DNA from: Cymodocea nodosa
Taxonomy: Eukaryota > Streptophyta > Magnoliopsida > Alismatales > Cymodoceaceae
Direction of reading: 5' to 3'
Assembly (NCBI GenBank): GCA_036874045.1
Contig: CM072345.1
Coordinates: 1,885,501-1,949,500, forward strand
DNA: 64,000 bases
In this document: in pieces, positions 21,289 to 34,754 of the stretch
Position numbering within the stretch: the stretch's first letter is position 1
Layout of the letters: every line of letters begins with the position of its first letter
Position numbers and translations under genes: made by a program
The notes under the pieces: generated by a model
Databases searched by the model: none
What the model was told of the DNA's origin: nothing
What the model saw: only the letters and a program-made list of their open reading frames with translations

Positions 21289-24223
21289 CTACAGCAAAGA
21301 TGAATTATGGCTCGTTTCAAATGTTAATTTAACACCATATTCGAATGAAACTGGGGTAAAACCAAGAGTCTCAACCAGTTTGCTTATATCCATTGATATG
21401 TCAGGAGGGGATACAACTCCACGGTTTACCTGTAATACATAACAAGATGTAATTGATCAGCTAATAATACCATGCATCAAACAAGTTGAATATCAAATTC
21501 CCACATAAGAACAGGGAGAAGGCATTTGATAACTATGACAAGCATAGTGGAGGTTGCACAGTATACTACAGTATGACGACAGAACTCAAGCATGTAGACA
21601 CCACTGTAAAGTGGCACAAAAAAAAAATGGTAAATAGATGCCAGAATTTATATGCTTTTAGAGATTAGACTGGTTCAATGGTAGTATGGTGATAAAAACT
21701 ACTTGGTAGTCAGCGCACTCTGAAACTTCTAATGAGGGCACAACCACACTCATGAAGCAGGATACTTTTAGAGTCTCTTACAGTTAAGTTCGAAGTTGAA
21801 GAAAATTAGAGAAGTGTGTTTACCGATGATGCAGGGACTGATTTAATCATCGAAGTCCCGTGGCTTCTAATAACTGCTACATTTTCAGCCATTTGCAAGC
21901 GTGAAACTCTGCTTGATCCGCCAATATTCAGAAGTAACTGTATTTGTCCACCGTCTGATCAAATGAGAAAAACAATTAAATCAGAGCATCTTTGAAAGAA
22001 ATGAAGAAATGTCTATGAGAAATAAGAAAGTCAAAAATTCTGATTCCCTCGCAAATGGGAAAAAAAACAACTAAAGTATCATTCAGAGAAATTGGAAGAA
22101 ATATAAAGGTAGCCAAGAAGATATCGAACCAAGAAAAGTATGAAGCAACCTGCTCATTCTAAAATTATTGGTATTTTATTAAAGATACAGAGAAAGTACA
22201 GTTGAATCCGAATGTAATTAGTTGCCTGAAGAAGATACTAGATAAGTAAAAAGATGGATACTGAAAAATTGTAGATATTCTGTGCATCTGACACAACAAC
22301 TATGTACAAGCAATCTGAAAAAAAAAGGATGTAATACTTTTGCGGTTCTTTCATCCATCACACTCTCAGAATTTCATCAAACTAAAATAAGGACTAAGGA
22401 AAAACAATACCTGTTATACCTTTTCTAGCCAAGATTAATATAGCCTTGACCACATCTTTGACATATACTGGGCAGCGAAACTCATCAAAGAAAAATTCAA
22501 CTTCATGGTCACCTGATAAAGCGTTGTCGATCGACTACAGAATTAATCACACAAATCAATTAGAACATATACATTTTTCCAATTAATTTAATGAGAAGTT
22601 GGTTCATCTTGATGACTGTCAAAGCCTAAAGGTAACCTTTTGAAAGTAACAAAAAGGATTCATATGGGACAAAAGAGTATATGTTCCAGGCTGAGAACTC
22701 TGAAGGTATTAACATTTTGAATTCAAACATGAGCGTTACAATTGAAAAAGTCATGAGTGTGTATTTTTTTTATGCTTTCCAAAGCTTAACAAAAGAAACT
22801 GGAAACCTTAGTCTCTCCACATGCACCTGAATCGGAAGAGATTTCATAACAGGTGAAAAAGTCTGTGGCCCGTAGATTATACTGCTCCGCAAGATAGCAA
22901 AATTTGAGTAATTGGTGGAAATGAAATTTTCTGCTGCTAGTTTTGATTTTCCATACATATTCACAGGAACTGTCTCGTCTTCTTCCTTGTAAAATGATTT
23001 CACCCCTTCATAAACTGATAACAACAACAGTTAGACTTTTATTGCCTAGCTTAAAATTGAAGATATCAACTGATACAACTAGTGACAGTACGCCTAAAAT
23101 GATGCTTTTAACTAAATAAATGCATTCAAAATCTCAAGTTGCCACTTGTATTGTATCTATATTTCAAACTCAGGAAAACCAAATTGATGTTCGTGATGAG
23201 TATATTCCACCGCCTTAATCCACTTTTCTATAACTTTTATGTCATTGAATTTCCTAGCATGTTAAAAATCATTCACCCCTATCTCTTGGCAAGAAAGCAA
23301 GTGCCTACCGAGCCTATCTTACAATTTGGAATCTATGGTTCATCTTCATAGCTCCCAGTCGAACATCAGCTTTGACCAACCAAATGTGCGTAATTTCTTA
23401 TATAATTAGGGACAGGGAAAAAATGCTTGATAAATTTCAACAATGCACACATTGCAGAAAGGGGGCTTTCATGGAAGAAAATCAGGTGATTATTGTAACG
23501 CATACATTTGGCCAACTAGTGTCCGACATGACGGCTACTTTGTTTTATCGAGTATTCAGCGTGCAAATACCTTGATCAGTCGACAGATGAACAAGTAAGG
23601 TAGAGCCGCCGGTGAAGCTTGACAACCAATTGATAAGAGAAGAAGGTACATTGGTAGCCATAGCAGCTGCAGGGTCCAGTTCACACACTCGTGGAACCGA
23701 AATCGCGGCACAATTCACGACGACATGAGGCTGTCGACAAGCAAAAGGAAGCAGAAGTCAGGCCTACTGTCCAGGGAGTAGCACGATTTCAGCCCAAACC
23801 AAGAAGGCTCCTCATACATGTACTTTACGAAGAAGTCTTCGATTTCAAATTCAATTTTTCACCAATTTTTGCGAGGAATGACGAGTTGATGATGACCACT
23901 CGCCAGAAAGACCAACAAAAAGGGAATTTTTTTTCCTTTGAGGATCCGACTCTGACCTGACCGAACGTGTTGGTGATCGCCTCGAATCCCTCTCCCGTCT
24001 TCAAGTCGACATGGAAGGGTAGAACCGGGGAGACGGCGTCCACCAGCTCCGGAGGAGGGACCGGTCGGTAGTGCGTGAATGCTAGATCCCACGACGGCGG
24101 ATCTGCCTCCTCCTCTCTGTTCCTCCTCCTCCTCTCCCTCTCCTTCGCAAAGCCGTCAAGGACGTGCTGGCCAAGGTAGCCGCTTCCTCCGACCACCAGC
24201 ACCCGCTTCCCTGTGGAGGCCAT
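21289..24223 (-). CDS. RmlD/MAT2B-like NAD(P)-binding protein, six exons
   Basis: Six exons splice into an open 333-codon frame with GT-AG introns: 24223-23957, 23730-23571, 23014-22827, 22534-22420, 21954-21824 and 21429-21289 (phases all agree). The protein starts MASTGKRVLVVGGSGYLGQHVL, a Rossmann fold with GGSGYLG at residues 12-18. It continues with HVVVNCAAISVP, LVHLSTDQVYEG, the short-chain dehydrogenase-type YGKSK (Tyr163, Lys167), LRSSIIYGP, and FFFDEFRCPVYVKDVVKAI. This order is that of RmlD / dTDP-4-dehydrorhamnose reductase-like proteins, including the beta (regulatory) subunit of methionine adenosyltransferase. Plants keep such a gene, but its exact reaction is less certain. Exon 1 is strongly GC-rich. 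It appears intact and is probably a functional host gene. Confidence 0.9.
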
Positions 24224-25129
24224 CGCCGATCGAGTGCGTCGTAGAATCGGTAGTGATTTATTTTCATTAGTTTGTCAAAAAATAAAAAGTCACTCTATTT
24301 CTGTCTGTTTTCTTTTGCCTTTTCACTTAAATTTAAGCTTAATACATAAAATTATTTATTTACGTAAATATTTATATGAATGGTTTTTCGGAACCTGGAT
24401 CTCCCTTTCGTCCTCGGCCTTCAAGGGAAAGGGGATTGTCGGTTCATCACAAATCTGGTCCTTCTCCTTCTGTCTTGAAGCTGCTCAATGGAGAAAGAAA
24501 CGTTATCTTCCTCCTCGTTAAATTCTGCTTCTCCCTCACTTCAAACTCACTTATTTCTGTAGGGGCAGGCGTGACTCCATTCTGACTCATTAGTTGGAGA
24601 TATCGAAAGAGCTCTGGGTGAAAGAATGAAAATAAGATTGATCTTTCACTTCCTTTTACCATATATTGAAGCCCCTAAATAAAAAGTTGCAACTTAGGTT
24701 GCGGAAGATGACCTCTCCTCTTCCAGTAAGCTATCTGATGTTAACTACAATTGCCATGTTGTTAAAATTTCACATTCTCATTCTCCTGGCTCTATCGTGC
24801 ATGATTTCTTAATTCATAATTTTGAAGATGATGTTGGTTTTTCTTTCTCTGTTTTAGATAACTCTGGTTTGCAATCTTCGGCTGATTCTTTATTTGAGCA
24901 TTCCTTGTCTTCTGATAAAATCAGCCCATTGAATGATATCCTCTCTTGGAGTTGTACTTTTGATTTTTTTCAGTTTTCTAATGAACTGGCTATTTGTACT
25001 GATGAGACTTGTGCTTTTAAGATCCTCTTTTACCTTACAAATATTTTCGGTCTTCCTCTTCATCCTGTTTTAGAGGAAGACCTACCTCAGATGGGTTCTA
25101 TTAACTTATTCTAGGTGCTTCTTGTTCCT
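24224..25129. other. Upstream region of MAT2B-like gene; unassigned
   Basis: The first ~80 bp should hold the promoter and 5' UTR of the minus-strand gene. From about 24376, moderately GC-rich plus-strand sequence and a 105-codon open stretch (24797-25114, serine/phenylalanine rich) lead into LINE sequence. They may be a decayed 5' portion of that LINE, but I recognise no domain. Confidence 0.4.
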
Positions 25130-26530
25130 TTGCTGGTTTTTATGTTCTATTAGTCATGAAGAGGATTATTGATTGGTTGGAATAGTGTTTCTCTAATTAA
25201 ATTGAATGTTGTCAAGAGAAACTTCTCTATAACCATTAACTTCTCTAGTAGTGTTGATAGTTTCAATTGATTTTTCATGGGTGTTTATGGATCCTGTCTC
25301 TTTGACATGAAATATGTTTTTCTTGAAGAGCTACATGAATTTTGCTTCCTTGGTTAACGAAAATTGGGTAGTAGGCGGACATTTCAATTGAATCAAATTT
25401 TCGTATGACAAATCCTTTGGTATTTGTCAAACTCATCTGATGAGTGAACTTAATCACTTTATTAGTAGGCATAATCTCCATGACTTTGCTCCTAATAATT
25501 GTAAGTTTACTTAGATTAATTTTCAAACAAATCAAATTCAACTAAAATTAGATAGATTCCTGATCTCTCCTAACTGGGAGGCTTATCATCCTAAAACTAT
25601 CTACTTAGGCCTTAGTCACTCTATCTTTGATCATGCCCCTATTCTCCTTACTTCTCTAAATTAGGGTATTGTTTCTTTCAAACTCTATAAATCCTAATGG
25701 CTGAAAGATGATTTCTGTCCAATTATTCAGGAAATTGGGATCTATTATTCCTTGAAAATCCCTTCTCAAGACAATCTCCAAAAAATTGAGAAGGATCTGC
25801 ATGGTCTTGACCTAAAAGCTAAACATGTCCCTTTGAGCCTCAATGATAGGGTTTAAGCATATCTAAAAAGGGCGCATTATTGTCTCTTGCTTGAGCAAGA
25901 GATGGATTGAAAGCAGTGCTCTAGAATTCTTTAACTTAAATTAAATTTCTAGTGCTCATTTTAGAAAAAACTATATATCCTCTTTTTTTTTTTTAAACGA
26001 CAAGGTTGTTAATTCAAAAATTTTAATTGTGCTTCATCAATCATTTTAAAGGCTTATTTAATAATGACAATAACTTTTCAATAAATTTGGATTGGAATAA
26101 AATTTTCCCCAATAAAGTTGAGAATCCTAACTCCTTAGAAGTTCCCTTCAATTTAGATGAAATCAAAAGGGCCACATTCTTCTTGGTAGGGAATAGGTCT
26201 GTAAGCCTAGATGACTTCCTAATTTGCTTCTTCCAAAAGTATTGGGAGCTCATGAAGGATGAATTATTGGCCTTAACAAATTGTTTTTTTAACAATTGTT
26301 ATTTAAACCTTCTTAAACCAATTAATAACGTCTTCATTGTTTTAATCACCAAGAGAAAGGATAATCCTCCAATTATAAACTTATTAGCCTTCTTAATAGT
26401 TTCTATAAGATTCTTTTTAAAAGCCTTTCGAACATATAGACTTGCTCTTGTCCTCAATAGCTTAATTGAAAGAAATTAGTGTACCTTTTTAAGGGGAAGA
26501 ATGTTAGGACTAAGATACTTCACTAGATGA
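25130..26530 (+). pseudogene. L1-type LINE relic: endonuclease and partial RT
   Basis: Plus-strand translation shows an AP-endonuclease tail: VVGGHFN (family GGDFN, so the catalytic Asp appears lost), HDFAPNNCKFT*INFQTNQ, LDRFLISPNWEAYHP and FDHAPILL (family SDHAPI). After more stops, 26027-26479 is open and carries the start of RT: FNLDEIKRATFFL, a degraded SLDDFLICFFQKYW (PGPDGF.F.QK.W-like) and INNVFIVLITKRKDNPP. The stop at 26477-26479 fits CAG-to-TAG. The copy ends before the FADD box, next to an LTR. Confidence 0.8.
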
Positions 26531-26553
26531 AGGTAAATAATAAACCTTATAAA

Positions 26554-27285
26554 TTGTAGGACTATAGTATCACAAGAGGGGGGTGAATTATGTCTTTAGA
26601 ATTTAAAAGTTTTAACTGATAAAACAAGAGCACAAAACACTCGCTATTTGTAATTCTAAACTTTTTATTGATAAAGTAAGAATTTATAGTCGTTTATAGC
26701 ATAATTCCCTACTTGTTGGTTATGATACAATTTTTCCAAGATATAATTCAAATGAAAAACTAAAATAAACCTTATTTTAACCTTGATTAAAATGTATTTT
26801 TAAAACCTAAGCTTTTACACAGTTTCTAATTCTTTTGACTCTTTGCTCTACTTCTATATTTCCTTGCTTCTTTCTATGAATATTTGAGACTTTGTTGAGA
26901 TAAATATTTCTCTGTATTTATTGGTATTTTTCTGTATAGGTTGGATATCTCTTTTTCTTGGTTGGGATTCTTCTGTTTGGTGTAGGAATTAATGAAGTGT
27001 AGCTCGTATCCTTTATTTCTAGTAGTAAAACTGTGATTTTACGTTTAACATGTTCATTTACTTAATCCATAATTCATGATCCTATGTACTAATTCAAATT
27101 TAAATTATCCATGTTCTCCATTGTCTTTTTGAATTTTCATGATCTCTATTTTCTTTTTGAATTTCCACGATCCCCAATCGTAGAATAATAAAAAATCTTC
27201 TTTTTGGAGAACTGTAGAATATATCTTCTAAGTTGCTACTTTAGTTGAACATTTATCCTTTAAGATTTTTAAATTAAGATTTCAA
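26554..27285 (-). repeat. Ty1 LTR fragment, minus strand
   Basis: The reverse complement ends CACCCCCCTCTTGTGAT...GTCCTACA and matches the 3' part of the copia A LTR (45251-46492) and of the solo LTR at 41073. It is joined on its upper side to an Athila LTR segment. Confidence 0.8.
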
Positions 27286-27289
27286 AGAT

Positions 27290-28125
27290 TTATATTAACT
27301 AGTTTAAACATTTAGTAATATGATTTTCTATAGCTAAAATGAAATAAACACAAAACATTCAATACTACTAATAATACAAATACAAATGATACAACATAAA
27401 TTTGATAAGCATAAAAATATATAATGAGTTTTGTTTCGTTCCTTTAGATGAGCGAGTGATGAAAGGTAAAATTCTCTATTGATAGTAAAAAACTTTTGTC
27501 ACTACATACAATGCGATTATACTATTGAAAACTTAACTACTTATTGTCAAGCGCTCCTCTCCCTACTAAATTATGAACCTAGACTTTTGTAAGTTGATCT
27601 TCTCTTCAGCAAAACAGCATCAACTTGAAACCAAGGTTAGAAGCTTTACTATCTCCTAAAAGATGATTTAGTGCTTGGTGAAAATATCCTTCCTTCCTAT
27701 GACGCGATCACTCTTCATAGTGGTTGTCAATCACTATGTTTGGCTCGAAATCGACCTAACATCTGGAAAGTATCCTCATAGACCTCTGATGGATGGTGGA
27801 TGGTAGAATTGGTGGGAGTTCAAAGAACTTCCGATGCTTTCTATAGTTAGCATAGTTCTCCACACCCCTTTTTTGTTCTTTTTCTTTTATATTTCATTTA
27901 GTAATAATTGTTTTTGCCAAAATCACTAGTTAGATTTTCTTCCTTTGCATTAACGATAATGATTACTTCTTCATTCCACGATTTAGACCATGGTGTGATT
28001 CGTGCAACGTGATTTCCTTCGAATTTCCTACAACTACTCATAATTGAATATTAGAAAATAATTGGTCCATGTAACTTAATGGACTTACTTCGTTGATTTA
28101 ACTATAAGCTTAACTCAATGGACTC
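27290..28125 (-). repeat. Athila LTR segment, minus strand, fused to Ty1 LTR
   Basis: The reverse complement matches the middle of the Athila LTR, from the dyad-TATA region (28100 side) through the CTTTCGCTCATC word to about 27300. It lacks both LTR ends. Direct joining to Ty1 LTR sequence on one side recalls the chimeric LTRs of copia B. Confidence 0.75.
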
Positions 28126-28159
28126 ATCTAGTTCTGTAGTTTAGTAAAAAAAATATTTA

Positions 28160-29295
28160 TATAACATTTAACACTATTAGGACCAAATGGCTTACTAGAG
28201 GAGGGGTGAATGGTAATTTTCAATTATGTTAACAGTGTATTTTAATTTGTAGGAGTATGATTACTAATTATACTAAAATATAATTGGATCAATTAACTAA
28301 AACGTGATAGAGTAAAGATAAATGAAACACATAGAAAATTTTTAGGTGGTTCACCACTAATGACTAGTCCAACCCTAAGGATTACTTAAGCTTCACTAAG
28401 TATTTCCAAAACTTATAATCACTTGCTTTAAGGTCAAAGCAAGAACTAATCATTTACTTGAGTTTTCTAGTTGTAGCTCTAACCAACCAATTCTCAGAAG
28501 TTTTAAGGTTGAAACTTTAGCAAACCAACAGTTTGAATAAGAGATTTTGGCGTAGAGAGCTTTTCACTTGTATTTGCACTTGTTGAATCTGAAATAATTT
28601 TGTAATTTCTGAATAGCTATATGTATATATGTGTATGATAATCGTTATCCTTTCTTTCGTCTGTTGTTCATACTTATATCAAGAGATATAATAATCATAT
28701 TTCTCACAAGGGTATTTGTCCTTTTGTACTTATTAACTTGCTAGTCTCAAATATAGTAAATTATCGTTCTACACATTGTTTTTATAAAACCTTTCAATTC
28801 TATTTGATTTTTGGATAGTTTCATTTGAAACCTTTTAAAAAACTCTTTCAAAGTATCTAATGTTTTTGCACCTTTATTTTTGCTTTATCACGTGAGTCAT
28901 TAAGTTCTTCACACAAGTCCTCTTAGTTTTGGATAGTTTGCTTGAAAAACCTTTTGAAAACTCTTTCAAAGTATTTGATATTTCTACTCCTTTATTTTTG
29001 CTTTATCACGTGAGACTTTAAGTTCTGCACGTGAGTCCTCTTAGTTTTGGATAATTTGCTTAAAAGCCTTCCAAAAACATTTGTCTTTTGAATAGTTCTT
29101 CCTGAAACCTTCTGAAACTTTCCTTCTGACCTACTACTACTTAAATTTTGCTTTTGAATAGTTTAAATTGAAACTTTCCAAAAATACTTGTCTTTCGGAT
29201 AGTTTCTCTTTGAACCTTCCAAAGCTTTTCTTTTCTTCTAGTATGTTTTACCTTGATGTTATTTTTGAAGTATATTTGTAGGGGGAGGAATTACA
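28160..29295 (-). repeat. Probable Ty1 LTR relic
   Basis: The reverse complement ends CATTCACCCCTCCTCTAGTAAG, a Ty1/Sirevirus-style LTR end, and a plausible start (TGTAATTCCTCCCCC) lies at about 29295. The interior has three spaced copies of a CTTTCGAATAGTTT-like word (28800-29180). Duplications were not found, so the limits are approximate. Confidence 0.5.
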
Positions 29296-29544
29296 ATGTC
29301 CAAAATAGATTAATATCATTTAAAATATAAACCTTAGTTAATTTGAGTTTGGTAAACCTTAGTACTCTTAAAATCTTGACGAAATAATTTAACAAATAAA
29401 CAAACTATTTTAGGTATATAGAAAGAATATTAGAATAGTTTATAGTATTCTCAAGCTAATATTTTCTATAAGTTACTTACAGATTGTAAGTTGTTTTCGG
29501 GAAAATATGTTGTTACTTACAAATTATTTGCCTGTTTAGAATAG

Positions 29545-30285
29545 TTTGTTCTTGTCCACCTTCACATTACTTTCTTTTTGAATTCTTGGTGGTATATCAA
29601 TTCCAAATCTTAATATTATACATACATCTTCTAGATTTTCATTACTTTCATGATATTCTTGTATTTCATTTTCTTGATTTTGATCTTCAATTATTTTTAG
29701 TTTTAAATTACATTCTTTGGTATTTTCTTTTGTCTGTATGTCTTACAAATTATGCAAATCTATAACATTAAATTTTTCATTTGTATTTTCCTGTTTCATA
29801 ACTTGTAATTTCTTTGTAAATTCATCCAATGCTTTTAGCTTTCTTTCAAGATCATTTAGTTTCGTTGCATTTAATTTTTGATCAATTTTCATTATGATTT
29901 TTTCTGTTTCATATGTGATATCAATTTTAGGTTTTGAATATTCTTCCCTATAATTCAATTGATTGACTTCTTGTTGATGATACATTTATTATTCCAGTTT
30001 ATCCATGTTTTGCTTTAAGCTACGCTCTAGTCTGTTATACCTATCCCAAACTTTTTTATCTTTCAACATATTACTTGTTTTAAACTAACCATTAGTTGGG
30101 TAAACTATAGGATTCTTATACTTAGTTCTATTATATTGAATATAATTCATTTCTTGTTCATGTGATCTAATCATCTGCAATCATCTTAGTTTCAAACAAT
30201 CATAAAGGTCACGACCTTCCAAATTGCAGAATTCACATATGCTAATTACGGGTTTCAGAAATCTTTGAGCATAAGTATATGCCAT
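29545..30285 (-). pseudogene. Athila Gag tail fragment, minus strand
   Basis: From a minus ATG at 30285 it reads MAYTYAQRFLKPVISICEFC, collinear with the nested-copy Gag at 5141. The zinc knuckle reads CEFCNLEGRDLYDC, so the His ligand is replaced by Arg. A coiled-coil-like QKLNATKLNDLERKLKALDE follows (29743-29985 is open). The fragment stops near 29545 inside the Gag tail. A degenerate primer-site-like sequence lies at about 30370-30392. Confidence 0.85.
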
Positions 30286-30429
30286 ATTCTCAATTATATA
30301 ATAAAAACACATAACACTCCTTTTACTATTAAAACAAAATAACACTCATAGTTGCTTAGCTTCTCGATACCTAGCAATGACACTAGAAAACTTGTATTGT
30401 TATGAAAAGTTAAATTAGAAACTTGTCTA

Positions 30430-32413
30430 TTAGGCGATGCTAGAAAACTTGTTTGATTTGTTTTTGTGTTTATATTAATAAATTCTTTTAGGAGTAAACA
30501 AACAACTTTTCACACAAATTAGATATTAAGTTTAATTTGTATTTTTAATTGCAAGTGCATAGTGTATATTGTATTTGTGTGCAAGTACAAGTCGATCTCA
30601 CAAAGATTGAGTAAGAATTGTGTACTATTTTGATTTTTATATTGGAGTTTATGTGTGTTTAGTTAAGGACTTCGTTGAGTTACAGTTAACTCAACGGACT
30701 TAGTTCGTAAAGTTATGGTTAACTCAACAGACTAACCTCATGGACTTAAGTTAACTCCACGAGCCTACCTTTCCAATTAAATACTGTTATTCACAAGGAA
30801 ATTCAACTAACTATTGGGCAGTTTTATAGAATGTAAATAACATCAATTAAGTTTTTTAATGTTAGTTAATATTAGATTTGTCATTAAGTAATACTAATAT
30901 TTAAATATTTCAAATAGTAATCATTAAAGTCTTTAAGTATTTGAAACGAATTAATTTTAGTAAATAATAAATCTATTTTCTATTTTCTGAATCAAATAAA
31001 CATAAAACATTCACATACTGACAATGATAATATTAATCATGATACAAAACAAACAATACAACACTTTAATACTAAATGTAAACATAGATAATTAATTGGT
31101 TTTGGTATTTTTGTTTTGATATGTTCCTGAAGATGAGCGAAAGGTGAAATGTAAAAATCTCTATCGATAGTAAAAAATTTTGTCATTACATGTGACGCGA
31201 TTACACCACTGAAAATTTAATCACTTACAATCTTACCTCCTCTCCTTATAGAATCGCAAACTAAGAATTGTAAGTTGATCTCCTCTTTAGCATACTAGCA
31301 TCAACTCGAAATCAAGGTTAGAAGTTTTATGATCTCCTGAGATATGAGTTGATGCTTAATGAAAATAGCTTCCCTTCCTGCGATGTGATCACTCTCATAG
31401 TGATTGTCAGTCACCATGTTTTGCTCGGAATCAACCCGACATCCGGAAAGTATCCTCACAAACCTCCGATAGTTGGTAATTTTGGTGGTGGTGTGGAGAC
31501 TCAGGGAACTTTCAACGCTTCTTGTAGTTAGCGCGGTTCTCCACCTCTCTTCCCACACACTTTCTTCGTCTTTCTCCTCTTCTTTTATATTTCTTTCAGT
31601 AGTAACTGTTTCTGCTTAAATGATCGATTGAATTTCTTTCATTCATATCAACGATGGTGATTTCTTCTTCATTCCACGAGTGAATTCCTATGTGATACGT
31701 GCAATCGTGGTTTTCCTTCGAATTTCCTATTTCTGCAACTGCTACAGTGGTATGTTAGAAAATAAATGGTTCATGGAGTTAGTGTAACTCAACAGACTTA
31801 CTTCGTTAATTTAACTATAAAACACGTGCAATAAAGAAATAACTTATAAGCTTATAATACTAACACAACGCGTTACCTTAGTCTATATTCAAGTAACTCA
31901 ACGTGTATAGTTATGCTAACTTAATGAGTTATATATGTGCAGCTCATGTGACATAATAAAATATTTAAATTCAACACGTGCATAATTCTAACTTAACGAG
32001 TAAAAGTATATTTCAGATACTTACAAACCTAACTATCCGATGCTTAGATGCATTTTGAATAGTTATCAAATAACTTATCGAAAATCTACTTAAGTCATGC
32101 ATTAAGGTTTCAACACGTGTACTCTAAGAAATAATAAAATATTCTTTTAGCATTTAAAATATAACTGTCCGGTATATGAAATATAATTCTTCAAAATATT
32201 AAACAATTCGGAGACTTAGGAATTAAAAAGCCTGTAATTCTTCGATAGTTCAAAAATGTACTTAATTAATGCTAATTCTTTGAAATTATGTAGATTATTT
32301 CATTAAAGCATATAACAATGCAATTATAACATAATTTCTCATATGATAAGCTAAATATTATGCAATTAACCATCATTTAACCCTTAATTTTATGCACTTT
32401 TTCATTCTGAACA
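30430..32413 (-). repeat. Athila 5' LTR, minus strand
   Basis: Read on the minus strand it begins TGTTCAGAATGAAAAAGTGC at 32413 and ends near 30430 ahead of the Gag fragment. It carries the dyad clusters (30675-30765) and CGTTAAGTTA words of the family. With the Gag fragment it is a 3'-truncated Athila copy inserted in a Ty1 pol. Confidence 0.85.
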
Positions 32414-32764
32414 TATACCTATTTAGAAAAATAGTTTTAACATCCATTTGATATAACTTAAAATTCATATAACAAGCAAAAACTAACAAAATTCGTATAG
32501 ATTATAGTCTAGTAACAAAAGCAAATGTTTCATCATAATCAATTCTTTTCTCTTGTTTATCAACTAATTTAGCTTTATTTTTAACTATATGATCATCTTG
32601 ATCTATTTTGTTTCTAAATACCCACCTTGTTCCTATAATAGATTGATTTTCCAATGGTGATACTAGATCTCATACCTCATTTTCTTATAAATTGATTTAG
32701 TTTATCTTACATAGCTAAATACTAAAATTCATCTTCTAAGGCTTCCTCTATTTTTTTTAGCTCT
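32414..32764 (-). pseudogene. Sirevirus-like Ty1 RT fragment, minus strand
   Basis: The reverse complement aligns with copia A at about 50190-50530, covering [27 protein letters not shown] and [13 protein letters not shown] equivalents, with several stops. It lies between two head-to-head Athila LTRs and is the middle part of one broken Ty1 element whose integrase part is at 34755. Confidence 0.82.
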
Positions 32765-34745
32765 TGTTTAGAATGAAAAAGTGCATAATATTAACGGTTA
32801 AATGATGGTTAATTGCATAATATTTAGCTTATCATATAAGAATTAAGTCATTATGTTATTATTGCACTATTATAAGCATTAATGAAAGAATCTACATAAT
32901 TTCAAGGAATTAATGTTAATTTAGTACATTTCTGAACTGTCGGTAAATTGCAGGCTGTGAAATTCTTAAGTATCTGAATTTTCTATTATTTCAGAGAGTT
33001 ATATTGCATGTACCAGATAATTATGTTTTTAATGATAAAAGAATATTTTATTATTTCCTAGAGTACACATGTTGAACCTTAACGCATGACTTAAGTGGAT
33101 TTTTAGTAAGTTATCTGTTAACTATCCGAAATGCATTTGAGCATCAGATAGTTAGGTTTGTAAGTGTTCGAAATATCTGAACTTGTTAAGTTAGAATTAT
33201 GCACGTGTTGAATTTAAATGCTTTAGTATATCATGTAAGATGCACATGTTTAACTCGTTAAGTTAGCATAACTATATGCATTGAGTTACATGAATACACA
33301 TTAAGGTAACATGTTATGTTAGTAGCTTATTTCTTTATTGCACGTGTTTTATAGTTAAATCAATGAAGTAAGTCCGTTGAGTTATCTATAACTCCACGAA
33401 CTATTTATTTTCTAATATGACACTATAGCGGTTATAAAAATAGGATAATCGAAGGAAAACCACGATTGCACGTATTACATAGGAATTCACTTGTGGAAGG
33501 AAGAAGAAATCACCATCGTTGATATGAATGAAGGAAATCCAACCGATCATCTAAGCAGAAGCAGTTACTACGGAAGAAATATAAAAAAAGAGGAGAAAAA
33601 TGAAGAAAGTGTGGTTGTCAGTGTGTGTAGAGGTAGAGGACCGCACTAACTATAGGCAGCGTTGGAAGTTCATTGAAGCTCCACACCATCACTAAAAATC
33701 ACTAACATCACCAACCATCGGAGGTCTGTGAGGATACTTTCCTGATGTTGGGTCGATTCCGAGCCAAACATGGTGCCTGACAACCACTGTGATGAGTGAT
33801 CATGTTGCGAAAAAGGAAGCCATTTTCACCAAGCATCGACTCATATCTCAGGAGATCGTAAAACTTCTAGCCTTGGTTTCAGGTTGATGCCAATATGCTG
33901 AAGAGGAGATCATCTTGTAATTCTAGACTTGCGATTCTATAGGGAGAGGAGGCAGGATTGTAAGTGATTAAATTTTCAGTGGTGTAATCATGTCGCATGT
34001 AGTGACGAAAGTATTTACTATCGATAGAGATTTTTACATTTTACCTTTCGCCTATTTTCATGAACACATCAAAACAAAAATACCAAAAACAACAACTTAT
34101 CTGTGTTTATATTTAGTATTTAAGTGTTGTATTGTTTGTTTTGTATCGTGAGTAATGTTATCATTGCTAGTATTGTGAATATTTTATGTTGTTTGGTTTT
34201 TAAAAAAATAGAAAATAGTTTTACAGTTCACTGAAATTGATTCGTTCTAGATACTTAAAGATTTTAACGGTTACTGTTTGAAATATCTGAATGTTAGTGT
34301 TGCTTAATGGTAAATCTAATATTAACTAGCATTAAAGAGCTTAATTGATGTTGTTTATAATCTATGAAATCGCCTAATGGTTGGTCGAATTACTCTGTAA
34401 ATAGCGGTATTTAACTGAAAAGATAGGCTCGTGGAGTTAACTTAAGTCCACGAGGTTAGTCTGTTGAGTTAGCCATAACTCCATGAACTTGGTTCGTTGT
34501 ATTAACTATAACTCAACAGAGTGCTTACTAAACGTAAAAATTCCATTATTAAAACCGGAGCAATACACAATTCTTACTCAATCTCTGTAGGATCGACCTG
34601 TATTTGTACACAAATACAATATACACTGTGCATTTACAGTTAAAATACAAATTAGAATTAATATCTAATTTGTGTGAAAGTTTGTTAGATTACTTTTAAA
34701 AGTAATTATTGATATAAGCTTAAAGACAAATTAAACCAGTTGTCT
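32765..34745 (+). repeat. Athila LTR, plus strand
   Basis: It begins TGTTTAGAATGAAAAAGTGC at 32765 and follows the family LTR, including two CGTTAAGTTAG segments (33180-33290) and a dyad cluster (34430-34515). The usual AACA end is not found; homology fades near 34740. It is inserted into the minus-strand Ty1 pol. Confidence 0.82.
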
Positions 34746-34754
34746 TACCTAACC

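Noticed and set aside
23691..24270. Plus-strand ORFs over exon 1 of the MAT2B-like gene
   Set aside because: They are antisense to a well-supported Rossmann-fold exon and show no domain of their own.
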